Shown here: positions 54,481 through 63,823 of the stretch, in pieces
How the letters are laid out: each line of letters opens with the position of its first letter
Position numbering within the stretch: position 1 is the stretch's first letter
Notes under the pieces: model-generated
Databases searched by the model: none
Seen by the model: only the letters and a program-made list of their open reading frames with translations
Told to the model about the DNA's origin: nothing
NCBI RefSeq assembly: GCF_052030545.1
Contig: NZ_JBPDIH010000001.1
Span: 496,001 to 560,000 of the forward strand
Source: CANMXU01 sp052030545
Lineage (GTDB): Bacteria > Pseudomonadota > Gammaproteobacteria > Enterobacterales > Alteromonadaceae
Direction: 5' to 3'
DNA: 64,000 nt
Program-made: the position numbers and the translations under genes

Positions 54481-56841
54481 TTATGGTATTAGTTTGCCTT
54501 TAAAAGAAACATCGATAGGCCAGCCTTCAAATTGTTGACCTGTTGCTGGATTGGTATCCCAAGACCAACATTCAAGACGATACTTTTTCTGGTGATGGTC
54601 AACTTTAACAATGCCGTAACCTTCGGTTTTAATGCGATTGTCAGCTAAAAATTTACCCCAACTGGTATTGCCATCATGAAACTCTTGATGGCTAACTTTA
54701 GGGTTTGCTACCGCTAGTACACGCATTTTATTACCAAAAGAGTCAATGAAATTTCCAGAGTTTTTATTGCCTTTAAATTGTTTTTCTAGTTGGTTATTTC
54801 CTTCAAACCAACGTTGCCAAAAGGCCGCCGCCGCTGGACCGGCAAAAAATACAGTGCCGTCGTCATAATCATCTATGCCTTGTTGAGTGACCATACCCAA
54901 GTGTTGATCGCCAGCTAATACAAGGGCATTGGCAGTCGATACTAAGTTTACCGCTCTTGTTCTACCATCTGGCGGATAGCCATTAGAGTCGTAATCGCGT
55001 AACGCAGAAAAATTTTCTGTTGTTTGAGGTCCACCCCAAATGGATGCGGTTAAACAAATTTTTGGTAAATGGGTATTCGTTTGTGCCCAATTAGCTAAAA
55101 ATGCTTCTTGGCGTTTCCCTAATAATTCGCCACGAGTTTCAGTTGGCGGTGTTTTATAATTTGGTGGGGTTTTAAACTTTCTATCTTCTACTAAGGCAAA
55201 ACTTACTCCACCATAAATAAACTCTGCATAAGCAACAGGAATACCAAATTTGATCGGGGTTGGGTCGTATGGCTCTGGGTTATGACCATGCTGAATGCGG
55301 TACACCATACGCACTAACTTTTTGTCCCATTTAAAACCACCATCTTCTTCTTTTGGTTTTTCTGAGTTTTTGCCGGCGGCACCCCATAAATTACCTTGTA
55401 AAACGTCGTGGTCATCAGCCAGCACAATGGCAGGGGTATTTCGTACCGACTCTTTGAAGGTCCAGTACCATAAATACCAACGATACAAGGTGTCAATTTG
55501 CGCGTATTTACCTTCACGACCATAGCGAGTTGGGTAAGTTTCGTAGTATTGATCACCACAAAATACATATAAATCTGGCTGGTGTGTATCGCAGTTTTTG
55601 ACTAATTCATTGTGCGGGAAGAGAATGTTATCTTTACCATAACGGGATAAAATTCGCTCTTGAGGAATAAACTTTTTAAAATTGATATCATCTAGGGATT
55701 TAGATGTTGGGATAATGCACGAATAAAGAGCGATATTAAGTGGCTTACTTGTGCCAGGGTCTGCTTTAATGATGCCGGTGTACAAGCTTTCGTTAGGCTG
55801 ATTATTTGAAGATATACGGTACTCAAGGCTTTTAGCTGACTGCCAATTGTTGATGCTAAATAACGCGACATAACCTTCTTCAATATCACTGGTTTGCATG
55901 ACTTGCCATTGCTCACTGCCTGGTGCTTTAACTGATAACGTAGCACTTGAATAGTGTGCTAAATCAACCGGCATAAATTGAGCGGTCATTTTAAGCGAGG
56001 TTTGGTTGACTGAATGCATGCAACCCATTACCGGGCCAAGTTGGTGTGTTGGCTGTACGCTAATTTTTTCACCACCTGTTGCCACATCTTTAATACGCCA
56101 TTTAGCGCCACTTTCACCGGTGTTCGGGCTAGAAATTAGTGAAATGCCACCGATTAATTCATCAGCGTTAACACCTGTTCTTAAGGCAAAACCAAGTTGT
56201 TTGCCGGTTTCTCCATGGTAGGCAAACAAGCGAATGTCAAAGCGGTTATTGGTGGTTGGATCAAAATGACAATCCAATAAAATTGGTGTTGATAATACTT
56301 TTTGGCTAATAGGCTGTTTTTTGGTGGTAAGTGATTCGAATGCTAGCGGCTGATCTTGATTTGAAAAGTCACGAAAACTTAACTCACCTTGCTCGTTCAT
56401 TACCGCCATAAAACCGCCGTATTTACCACCAGCTCGCTGCGCTAGGGCTGCGCCGCGATAATCAAGTTGGCCTTGTCCAATACCTAAAAGAAAGCCGCAA
56501 TAACCCGACTTTTTAGGAGTGATATTTTCAAAAGTCGCTTGGATCCTGCCCGGTTGATGATTTTGAACAAGTGTACGTGTTAATAATGACACCGTGCGCA
56601 TTTCAAACGATTTGTCACCTTGCAAACATTCAAGTGCGCCTTTGTGCATGCGCCAATCTTGCAGGCGATTACCCCAGAATTCTTTACCTAACCAATGACT
56701 GGTTTGATCTTGTGGTAAAGGCAATAACGGTTTCACGGCAACTAGGTTTTGCCTTTTGCTCGCCGCCAATACCGATAAAGGCGACAGGGTTGAGCAGCCA
56801 ATTGCGCCGCCAACTAATTTTACAAATTCTCTACGTTTCAT
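54481..56841 (-). CDS. PhoD-like metallophosphatase, Tat-exported, with N-terminal lectin-like domain
   Basis: 786 residues. The N-terminus MKRREFVKLVGGAIGC holds a twin-arginine signal, so it is exported folded. Residues about 45-260 look like a concanavalin/LamG-type beta domain; residues about 370-770 form the PhoD catalytic domain, with metal/active-site segments YVFCGDQYYE, VLADDHDVLQGN, SIWGGPQ and LAGDQHLGMV. PhoD enzymes are Ca/Fe-dependent phosphodiesterases/phosphatases. It is much longer than Bacillus PhoD. A GntR-type operator (57057-57066) lies upstream, placing it with the agarase genes, so it may act on a sugar-linked ester; that is inference. Confidence 0.85.
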   Translation of the reverse strand: MKRREFVKLVGGAIGCSTLSPLSVLAASKRQNLVAVKPLLPLPQDQTSHWLGKEFWGNRLQDWRMHKGALECLQGDKSFEMRTVSLLTRTLVQNHQPGRIQATFENITPKKSGYCGFLLGIGQGQLDYRGAALAQRAGGKYGGFMAVMNEQGELSFRDFSNQDQPLAFESLTTKKQPISQKVLSTPILLDCHFDPTTNNRFDIRLFAYHGETGKQLGFALRTGVNADELIGGISLISSPNTGESGAKWRIKDVATGGEKISVQPTHQLGPVMGCMHSVNQTSLKMTAQFMPVDLAHYSSATLSVKAPGSEQWQVMQTSDIEEGYVALFSINNWQSAKSLEYRISSNNQPNESLYTGIIKADPGTSKPLNIALYSCIIPTSKSLDDINFKKFIPQERILSRYGKDNILFPHNELVKNCDTHQPDLYVFCGDQYYETYPTRYGREGKYAQIDTLYRWYLWYWTFKESVRNTPAIVLADDHDVLQGNLWGAAGKNSEKPKEEDGGFKWDKKLVRMVYRIQHGHNPEPYDPTPIKFGIPVAYAEFIYGGVSFALVEDRKFKTPPNYKTPPTETRGELLGKRQEAFLANWAQTNTHLPKICLTASIWGGPQTTENFSALRDYDSNGYPPDGRTRAVNLVSTANALVLAGDQHLGMVTQQGIDDYDDGTVFFAGPAAAAFWQRWFEGNNQLEKQFKGNKNSGNFIDSFGNKMRVLAVANPKVSHQEFHDGNTSWGKFLADNRIKTEGYGIVKVDHHQKKYRLECWSWDTNPATGQQFEGWPIDVSFKGKLIP

Positions 56842-57056
56842 TATTTTGCTCGCTTTAATTTAGCTGTACTCGATATTGCCCACAAGCCTTTCTTTTGCAG
56901 TTTTATCAACACCTTCATAGTCTAATTCTAATCGAGGGAACTGACTTGTTAGTGTCACCAAGATAACAGTGGTAATTTATTTTTATTGTGCAGTAATTAT
57001 ACGTTTATTGAATAGACTTCAATTTAATCAAACTTGATTTTATTGTAGATATTAAA

Positions 57057-57066
57057 TTGTTTACAA
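57057..57066. promoter_or_regulatory. GntR operator candidate upstream of phoD-like gene
   Basis: TTGTTTACAA inside a 16-bp near-palindrome (57054-57069). It lies 215 bp before the phoD-like start and fits the TTGTNNACAA motif found upstream of the other units of this cluster. Confidence 0.5.
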
Positions 57067-57082
57067 TTTTAGTTGAGTATAA

Positions 57083-57112
57083 AAAAAACACGAGTAAATC
57101 TCGTGTTTTTTT
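57083..57112. terminator. Bidirectional-looking terminator after the gntR gene
   Basis: AAAAAACACGAG/CTCGTGTTTTTT with a TAAAT loop; T-runs on both strands. It separates the gntR gene from the phoD-like gene's control region. Confidence 0.88.
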
Positions 57113-57127
57113 ATGGGTGTTAACAAG

Positions 57128-57739
57128 CTATTTAATATTTGCTTTTACGGCTTTAATAGCTTTTGCAGTATCGTCATCTTTTAAGGCATTCAAAATTTCT
57201 CTGTGCTCGTCAACACAGGCTTCACTTGACTGAATTCGTTTGTAATTAAGACGCATACGCATAACGTACGGGTACCAAATGTTGACTAATTCATCACCGC
57301 CAGCTTTATGAATGAGGTAGTTATGAAATGATATATCAATCGTGGTTACTTCGGTAAAATCTTCCGCTTCAAAGGCGGTTTGCAAATCATCAAGAATAGC
57401 TTCTAGGTCTGCAAAGTCTTTATCGCTTAACTTACCTTTGAGTTGCTCAATAGCAAAGGCTTCAATATTTCGACGTAAGTTAATCATTAACTTCTGCATT
57501 TTAGGGTCTAATACGCTATTAACAGAGGCCCCGCAGTTATTCTTCGATACTAACAACCCTTCTTTGGTTAGTTGTAATATCACATCACGAATAGGGCCGC
57601 GAGATAAACCAAAACGCGCTGCTAATTCTTGCTCTTTTAATTTTGTTTCCGGTGCTAATTCACCTGAAATAATATCAGAGCGTAACTCGTTAGCAATTTG
57701 ATCTTTTATGGTAAGGATTTTTTTTCTAGCGCCAACCAT
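57128..57739 (-). CDS. GntR-family regulator (VanR/FCD type) of the agar cluster
   Basis: 203 residues: winged helix (LKEQELAARFGLSRGPIRDVILQLTKEGLL) and FCD domain with ligand/metal residues (DISFHNYLIHKAGGDELV; DEHREILNAL). The SRGPIRD helix is typical of VanR-subfamily GntR proteins, which often bind TTGTNNACAA-like palindromes. Two such sites lie in its own upstream region and others lie before GH50/kdgK, galT and phoD-like genes, so it is the likely local repressor. Its ligand is probably a sugar-acid intermediate such as KDG; that is inference. Confidence 0.85.
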   Translation of the reverse strand: MVGARKKILTIKDQIANELRSDIISGELAPETKLKEQELAARFGLSRGPIRDVILQLTKEGLLVSKNNCGASVNSVLDPKMQKLMINLRRNIEAFAIEQLKGKLSDKDFADLEAILDDLQTAFEAEDFTEVTTIDISFHNYLIHKAGGDELVNIWYPYVMRMRLNYKRIQSSEACVDEHREILNALKDDDTAKAIKAVKANIK

Positions 57740-57805
57740 AATGACTCCTTAAATGAATATGTTACAACTATGATAACCTGTTTAAGCTAGATTGCAATTA
57801 GAATA

Positions 57806-57815
57806 TTGTCTACAA
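57806..57815. promoter_or_regulatory. GntR operator candidate (autoregulatory)
   Basis: TTGTCTACAA, 67 bp upstream of the gntR start. Further half-site-like copies (TAGACAA, TAGAC...GTCTA) lie at about 57839-57877. Confidence 0.55.
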
Positions 57816-57920
57816 AATACAGGGAATCTTACCTGGGTTTAGACAATTTTAATGGGGTGTAGACGAATTTTGTCTAAATGCTTTATCAAAATGAGAATTA
57901 TGTGCATTTAACGACAAATA

Positions 57921-57930
57921 TTGTTAACAA
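57921..57930. promoter_or_regulatory. GntR operator candidate, 18-bp perfect palindrome
   Basis: TTGTTAACAA at the centre of AATATTGTTAACAATATT (57917-57934), between the GH50 stop codon and the gntR gene. Confidence 0.6.
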
Positions 57931-57972
57931 TATTGCCGTTAAACGCAATGCCTTACTCTAGCGAAAGATTAC

Positions 57973-60312
57973 CTATTTTGATTGATAACGACGCTGATAT
58001 AAGCTGCTGTTAATTTTACGCGACGACTCGATAAGTGGTTGATACGGCAGGTCGGTAACTGAGACAAAGCCAACATTATAGTTTTCGCCATCATACGCTC
58101 GACCTGTTATAGGTGAGTCGATATATTGAAACCAATGTGCACCAACAAAGTAGGGATTATCAATTACTGAGTTCATGTAGTCTTCAAACATATTTGCGCG
58201 ATCTTGCTGGTCAGATGCATGAATTAACCCAGGATGGAATAAGCCACTGTCTTTAGCGCCAACATGGTATTCACCAATAATGGCTGGCATATCTATTTCT
58301 TCAAGAAAGCCCCATTTTTTCTTATGTAAACCTTCTTTGTACGCGTTGTAGCTAACCACATCCACATATTTAGCTGACGCTTTTACCACTTCCAACGGCA
58401 TGCCCCAGTCAGGGAAACGTGCGCCCATATACATATGATTCGGTAAATGCTTTGCTACGGCTTGGTCAACGATTTCAAAATATTTGTCAGCATAAGCGGT
58501 TAATAGCTCTGAATAGTCGCTCACTTGTTGCTCGGTGTTAAAGCGAGAATCAAAGCCTTTATCAAATGCAGCCCAACTGGCAATGTTTTTATCCCAAGCC
58601 TTATTAAGTTTACTAATGTTGCCGTATTTAATTTTCATTAAACGAGTAAATTCAGCTTTAGTTGGTACGGTTTTGCCATCGCGCTGCAATGTATGTAATA
58701 CGATGCCATATTGTGACTCTTTCGTTTCAGGGCGACCAAAGCTTTTCTCGTTATCAATAAACACCCCCACGCACCAAGGACTATTGTTAACCTCTTGTGC
58801 GACAACTTTGGCGCTATGATCAGCACGCTCAGCAAAAACAGGGTCAAACACATCAGGCATTGGCGCCCAAAAATCATTACCGCTTGATACGGTTTTATAA
58901 TTACCGCGGATCCAACCGTTGGCAAAATAAGGTACTTGAGTATTGTCATAAAATTCAGGATCGGCCCAATTGCCTAGTGATGTAAAGCCCCAGTTTTTCA
59001 TGCGCTTAAGGGTAACATCTTGCCACTGTTGCATAAAATCTGGATTGTCGTTGCTATATTTACGCTCTAAGTTAGCGGAATAAAAGCTAAAGGTTTCACC
59101 TTTTTTAAGCGGCCCTGAATGTGCGCTGCGACGATACCCATAGTGTTTGCCTAAGGTTTCTTTATATTCAGGTAACCACGTAAACATATCACTGCGAACA
59201 GAAGAGGCGTTAAAGCGTTGTGGAACAGCTGAATTTGGTGCGCGGTTTAACCCTTGTGAATCTTCAGGAGTTACATCGTTATCGCTTTGCTGTTCAATTG
59301 CAGATTTAGGAAAGTCATAACCTGTCATGGTTGATGTATTTGATAAGCGAATATTGGCAATGCCTGAGGCAAAATAAATATAACCTTCAGGGTCAATTAA
59401 CGACCATTTGCCATTAGTTTTTTCCGTACGAAAATAGCCGGTGGCTTTAAATTTAGGCCCAGATGCCCAACCACTAAATTTAGAACGATCTGCAATAGTT
59501 TGGCTGGCAAAAAGCTTAGCTTCAGCGCGTTTTTCTTGCTGAATTTGCTCATCGCTGTGAGCTTTGCCAACAAAGTCTTGTTTTGCGTTTTGTCCGTATT
59601 TATCAACAATATTTGTTAAAAACTGCTTATCCATTTTAGGGTTTGCTCTTAAACGAACATTTTTAAGCTGAATTTCTTTATCAAATAAAGCGCTTTGCAC
59701 ACTAATATTGATGCGTTTAATTGAGGAAAGGTCGAGGTTTTTCTTACCCCATAATGAAATAAATTGCACCTCGTTACTTTGCCAAGTATCAGGGTTTGAA
59801 CGTAAACCCGAGGTAAAGTTAAGCTCAACGCCGTCTTCACCTTTTGGCGTTGCTAAGTCGTGTCCTTTCATTTTAGCGTAATAGGTATTAAAACCACCGG
59901 TAGGAATACTCACTGAACGGGTATAGTTGTCGCCGTTACCATCGGTAATGTCTAAGTAAATTTGCGTAGAACGCTGACCATGATTGGCAATATCGAATGC
60001 TAAGTTAAAATCAGAAAACTGGCTCCAATCCCAATGTGTTTTTGGCTCAATGGTTAAGCTAGCATACGTGCTTTCTTGGTTATTAAAGACGACATTGAGT
60101 TGACCATTGTTAACTTCACCTTGCGCATCGACGTATGAAAGCTTGACGTTATCGCTGCTGTCATTAAAGTTGGCAATATTAACCAAGGTTTTATTTGCTT
60201 GGTTAACCACTTGTTGAGTTTGTAGGTCAATGTTAGGTGGCGTTGACTCTGATTGACAACCAAGTGCTAAGGCAACACTTGAAAGTATTAGCAGTTTATT
60301 TATTTTTTTCAT
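57973..60312 (-). CDS. GH50 beta-agarase, lipoprotein
   Basis: 779 residues from ATG 60312, which has GGAAGGAG directly upstream. The signal ends with a lipobox (LALGC). An N-terminal carbohydrate-binding-like beta domain (about 40-240) precedes the GH50 TIM barrel (about 290-775). Catalytic glutamates are expected in GVFIDNEKSFG and AIIGEYHVGAKDSGLFHPG. GH50 enzymes mostly release neoagarobiose from agarose or neoagaro-oligosaccharides. It is divergent from kdgK-GH117, with a GntR-type palindrome between. No truncation seen. Confidence 0.92.
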   Translation of the reverse strand: MKKINKLLILSSVALALGCQSESTPPNIDLQTQQVVNQANKTLVNIANFNDSSDNVKLSYVDAQGEVNNGQLNVVFNNQESTYASLTIEPKTHWDWSQFSDFNLAFDIANHGQRSTQIYLDITDGNGDNYTRSVSIPTGGFNTYYAKMKGHDLATPKGEDGVELNFTSGLRSNPDTWQSNEVQFISLWGKKNLDLSSIKRINISVQSALFDKEIQLKNVRLRANPKMDKQFLTNIVDKYGQNAKQDFVGKAHSDEQIQQEKRAEAKLFASQTIADRSKFSGWASGPKFKATGYFRTEKTNGKWSLIDPEGYIYFASGIANIRLSNTSTMTGYDFPKSAIEQQSDNDVTPEDSQGLNRAPNSAVPQRFNASSVRSDMFTWLPEYKETLGKHYGYRRSAHSGPLKKGETFSFYSANLERKYSNDNPDFMQQWQDVTLKRMKNWGFTSLGNWADPEFYDNTQVPYFANGWIRGNYKTVSSGNDFWAPMPDVFDPVFAERADHSAKVVAQEVNNSPWCVGVFIDNEKSFGRPETKESQYGIVLHTLQRDGKTVPTKAEFTRLMKIKYGNISKLNKAWDKNIASWAAFDKGFDSRFNTEQQVSDYSELLTAYADKYFEIVDQAVAKHLPNHMYMGARFPDWGMPLEVVKASAKYVDVVSYNAYKEGLHKKKWGFLEEIDMPAIIGEYHVGAKDSGLFHPGLIHASDQQDRANMFEDYMNSVIDNPYFVGAHWFQYIDSPITGRAYDGENYNVGFVSVTDLPYQPLIESSRKINSSLYQRRYQSK

Positions 60313-60451
60313 TTTTTCTCCTTCCCTCAACATACGTCAAAGTTTACTTTATAACGGCTAACTATGGGTATGCTTAACACCAAGCCAAGTGACTTTAACC
60401 GTTGCTTTTTATTTGTTATATAGTGAACCGCTCTTAAATGTATATATTTAA

Positions 60452-60461
60452 TTGTTAACAA
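60452..60461. promoter_or_regulatory. GntR operator candidate between GH50 and kdgK
   Basis: TTGTTAACAA within the 14-bp perfect palindrome AATTGTTAACAATT (60450-60463), placed in the divergent promoter region so that one protein could control both sides. Confidence 0.6.
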
Positions 60462-60581
60462 TTCCATCGATATAAGTTAACATGATTAAAATTAATTACA
60501 AAGCGCTATGTTGTTTGTTTGTTAAATTAAGCGCTAATTTAAAATGAAGTAAAAACAATCTCGATAAGGTAAGTTTTTATA

Positions 60582-61529
60582 ATGACAGGTAAATTTTTAG
60601 CGGTAGGCGAATGTATGATGGAATTAACACCGTCAAGCAAGGATATGTTTGCTAAAGGCTTTGCCGGCGATACCTATAATGCTTTGGTATATGCAAAACG
60701 GCTTAATCAAACATTAACCACCAGTATGTTAACCGCCGTTGGTGACGATATTCCTAGCCAAGAAATGTTAACGCGTTGGGCACAAGAAGGTATCGATAAC
60801 TCGAGTACGCTGATCACCAACCAAGCGACAATTGGTTTATATGCAATTTCTACCGATAGTTTAGGTGAGCGCAGTTTTAGTTACTGGCGTGCAGGCTCTG
60901 CCGCTAGCCAGATGATGACTTATAAATCGGTTGATGAACTTGCACAACTCAATGCCGACGCAGATTTGGTGTTTTTTAGCGGTATTTCTTTATCCATATT
61001 AACGGATCAAGATAAAAGCAAACTGATTGAGTTAATGGCAAAGCTCAAACAAAACGGCTGTAAAATTGCTTTTGATCCCAATTACCGACCTAAAATGTGG
61101 AACAATAGTGCGCATGCGATACAGTGGTTAGCGGCAGCTTATCAAGTCAGTGATATTATTATGCCGGGCATTGAAGAGCACGAGCAATTATTAGGACATA
61201 AAACTCAGCAAGACATTCTTGATTATTGTTGCAGTTTTGGCGACTGTGAAGTGGTGATAAAGTGTGGTGAAAATGGCGTTTATGGCTATAAAAATGGCCA
61301 GTTACAGCATCATCAACCCTTTGAGCCTGCGCCGGTGCAAGTTGACAGTACGGCTGCGGGTGATTCGTTTGCCGGTACTTATTTAGCTGCTCGGTTATCA
61401 GGTGATTCAATCGAGTTATCCATTAAAAAAGCCTGCTTTATTGCCGGCAAAGTTGTACAACACAAGGGTGCTATTTTAGCAAAACCTATTTATCAGCAAG
61501 CGGCTGTTGAATTTAGCGCTGTTGAATAA
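60582..61529 (+). CDS. kdgK: 2-dehydro-3-deoxygluconokinase (PfkB family)
   Basis: 315 residues of a ribokinase-type sugar kinase. The N-terminal AVGECMMELTPSS and GFAGDTYNALVYAKRL are typical of KDG kinases, and the C-terminal catalytic motif is DSTAAGDSFAGTYLA (anion hole and catalytic Asp). It phosphorylates KDG in the last steps of anhydrogalactose breakdown; KDG comes from 3,6-anhydro-L-galactose via AHG dehydrogenase and cycloisomerase, which are not in the window. GH117 follows 17 bp downstream. Confidence 0.93.
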   Translation: MTGKFLAVGECMMELTPSSKDMFAKGFAGDTYNALVYAKRLNQTLTTSMLTAVGDDIPSQEMLTRWAQEGIDNSSTLITNQATIGLYAISTDSLGERSFSYWRAGSAASQMMTYKSVDELAQLNADADLVFFSGISLSILTDQDKSKLIELMAKLKQNGCKIAFDPNYRPKMWNNSAHAIQWLAAAYQVSDIIMPGIEEHEQLLGHKTQQDILDYCCSFGDCEVVIKCGENGVYGYKNGQLQHHQPFEPAPVQVDSTAAGDSFAGTYLAARLSGDSIELSIKKACFIAGKVVQHKGAILAKPIYQQAAVEFSAVE

Positions 61530-61546
61530 GCAATGTTGAGGTAAAA

Positions 61547-62626
61547 ATGACAAATAAAAAATTAAGTTTGGCAAGCAAACGTGCCATTGAACGTGGCTAT
61601 GATGAAAATGATGCCCGATGGTTAACCGAGTTTGATGTCCATGAACTAAAAGGTGACTTCGCGTTTGAAGAAGGCGTTATTCGCCGAGATCCATCTTCTG
61701 TTATTCAAGTCGATAATGTTTATCATGTTTGGTATACCAAAGGGGAAGGTGAAACAGTCGGTTTTGGCGCAGCAAGCCCTGACGAGAAAGTCTTTCCTTG
61801 GGATTTAACCGAAGTTTGGCACGCAACCTCAACCGACGGCGAATATTGGCAAGAGCAGGGGGTTGCCATTAGTCGTGGCGAAGCTGGTGCTTATGACGAT
61901 AGAGCGGTATTTACGCCAGAAGTATTAGCGCACAATGGCAAATACTACTTGGTTTATCAGTCAGTGCAATATCCGTATACCAACCGTCAATATGAGCAAA
62001 TTGCACTGGCAATTGCTGATAGCCCGTTTGGCCCTTGGCAAAAAAGTGCGGAGCCGATTCTAAGCCCATCAAAAGATGGACAGTGGCGCGGAGATGAAGA
62101 TAACCGTTTCCATGTGCTTAGCAAAGGCAGTTTCGATAGCCACAAAGTACACGATCCTTGTTTATTGGTCTTTAATGACAAATTTTATCTTTATTATAAA
62201 GGTGAAACTATGGGCGAGAGCATGAACTTTGGTGGCAGGGAAATAAAACATGGCGTCGCAATTGCTGACAGTGTTGAAGGCCCGTATATCAAATCGGAAT
62301 ACAACCCTATTTCTAATAGTGGCCACGAAGTGGTCGTTTGGAATTATCAGGGCGGAATTGCTTCGATGTTAACTACCGATGGCCCTGAAAAAAATACCAT
62401 TCAATTTGCGCCAGATGGTATTAACTTTGAAATTAAAGCTCATATTAAAGGCGGACCAGAAGCGATAGGTTTATTCCGTGATCCAGAAGGTAAAGAGTTA
62501 CCAGAACCGGGAATTGGTTGGGGTTTATGTCACAAATATGATGCCAGCTGGAATTGGAATTACATCTGTCGATTCACACCAAGAAAACAGGTGTTGGACT
62601 TAGGAACATTTCAAAATACTGCTTAG
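61547..62626 (+). CDS. GH117 alpha-1,3-neoagarobiose hydrolase
   Basis: 359 residues of the GH117 five-bladed propeller family. Recognisable segments are AIERGYDENDARWLTEFDVHELKGDF, VIRRDPSSVI (catalytic-site Asp), EAGAYDDRAVFTPEVL and KVHDPCLLVFNDKFYLYYKGE. There is no signal peptide, so it acts in the cytosol on imported neoagarobiose, giving D-galactose and 3,6-anhydro-L-galactose. GAGG precedes the ATG. Next to kdgK upstream and galT downstream, it links agar cleavage to both product pathways. Confidence 0.94.
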   Translation: MTNKKLSLASKRAIERGYDENDARWLTEFDVHELKGDFAFEEGVIRRDPSSVIQVDNVYHVWYTKGEGETVGFGAASPDEKVFPWDLTEVWHATSTDGEYWQEQGVAISRGEAGAYDDRAVFTPEVLAHNGKYYLVYQSVQYPYTNRQYEQIALAIADSPFGPWQKSAEPILSPSKDGQWRGDEDNRFHVLSKGSFDSHKVHDPCLLVFNDKFYLYYKGETMGESMNFGGREIKHGVAIADSVEGPYIKSEYNPISNSGHEVVVWNYQGGIASMLTTDGPEKNTIQFAPDGINFEIKAHIKGGPEAIGLFRDPEGKELPEPGIGWGLCHKYDASWNWNYICRFTPRKQVLDLGTFQNTA

Positions 62627-62658
62627 TAAAGCGCTAGATAACAGTATTGTAATTAAAG

Positions 62659-62683
62659 GGCGAAAAGATTCGCCTTTTCATTT
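62659..62683 (+). terminator. Terminator of kdgK-GH117
   Basis: GGCGAA/TTCGCC with an AAGA loop, followed by TTTTCATTTTTT. Confidence 0.75.
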
Positions 62684-62695
62684 TTTATAAAGTAA

Positions 62696-62705
62696 TTGTT
62701 AACAT
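62696..62705. promoter_or_regulatory. GntR operator candidate upstream of galT
   Basis: TTGTTAACAT, one base off TTGTTAACAA, 27 bp before the galT ATG. Confidence 0.45.
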
Positions 62706-62732
62706 TTAACGATTAGTGTTTGAGAGAATATT

Positions 62733-63815
62733 ATGGTTGATTTTGACCCAACTGAACATCCTCATCGTCGTTTTAACCCCTTAATTCAAGAGTGGGTTTT
62801 AGTCTCGCCACACCGCGCTAAACGACCATGGCAAGGGCAACAAGAAACAAGCGATACCAGTGAAAAACTTGCTTACGATGAAAGCTGTTACCTATGTAAA
62901 GGCAATACTCGTATTAACGGTGAAGTTAACCCTGACTATAGCGGCACTTTTGTATTTACTAACGACTTTGCGGCGTTAAATGATACCACGCCAGAATTTG
63001 AGCAAAACGATCCCTTGTTTAAATTGTCAGCTGAGCAAGGTGAAAGTCGGGTGATTTGTTTTTCACCTGATCACGGTAAATCCCTGCCTGAACTGTCATT
63101 AAATGAAGTCACCGATGTAGTGAATACTTGGCAACGCGAATGTGCACAACTAAGTGAAAAGTATCAATGGTTACAGGTGTTTGAAAATAAAGGCGCGGTA
63201 ATGGGCTGTTCAAACCCGCACCCGCATGGGCAAATTTGGGCACAAAATCAATTGCCGAGTTTGGTTGAAAAGAAACAACGTAGCTTTAGTGAATATCAAC
63301 AAAACCATCAAAGCAACATGTTGCTTGATTATGTTGCGCGTGAACAACAAGAACAAACGCGTGTTGTTGTTGAAAACGATGACTGGTTAGTCTGTGTACC
63401 ATTTTGGGCGGCTTGGCCATTTGAAACCTTGCTGTTACCTAAATTTTCAGTGAAACGCATGACTGAACTTAGCGCCGAGCAAAAGGTGTCTTTAGCGGAC
63501 ATATTGCGCAAAATCACTGCTAAATACGACAACTTGTTCCAATGTTCATTTCCATATTCGATGGGCTGGCATGGCGCGCCTTACGATGGGCAAGAACATG
63601 ATGAATGGCAATTACATGCACATTTTTTTCCGCCATTATTACGATCTGCAACGGTGAAAAAATTTATGGTCGGATATGAAATGATGGCAGAAGCTCAGCG
63701 CGATTTAACCGCCGAGCAAGCGGCTCAGCGTTTAGCGGATTTATCAACGATACATTACCTAGTAGAAAACCAAGCTAAAAACCAAGCCGACAATGTAGCT
63801 AAGAGCAAAAAGTAG
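62733..63815 (+). CDS. galT: Galactose-1-phosphate uridylyltransferase
   Basis: 360 residues, typical GalT length. The N-terminus (FNPLIQEWVLVSPHRAKRPWQG) and zinc/uridyl site (CYLCKGNTR) are standard; the catalytic nucleophile is the middle histidine region of GCSNPHPHGQIWA (HPH). The later FEQ/PFWAAWPFETLLLP segment also matches. It transfers UMP from UDP-glucose to galactose-1-phosphate in the Leloir pathway. galK starts 8 bp downstream, so galT-galK form an operon. The C-terminal tail is Asn/Lys/Ala-rich and probably disordered. Confidence 0.95.
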   Translation: MVDFDPTEHPHRRFNPLIQEWVLVSPHRAKRPWQGQQETSDTSEKLAYDESCYLCKGNTRINGEVNPDYSGTFVFTNDFAALNDTTPEFEQNDPLFKLSAEQGESRVICFSPDHGKSLPELSLNEVTDVVNTWQRECAQLSEKYQWLQVFENKGAVMGCSNPHPHGQIWAQNQLPSLVEKKQRSFSEYQQNHQSNMLLDYVAREQQEQTRVVVENDDWLVCVPFWAAWPFETLLLPKFSVKRMTELSAEQKVSLADILRKITAKYDNLFQCSFPYSMGWHGAPYDGQEHDEWQLHAHFFPPLLRSATVKKFMVGYEMMAEAQRDLTAEQAAQRLADLSTIHYLVENQAKNQADNVAKSKK

Positions 63816-63823
63816 AGAACGAT

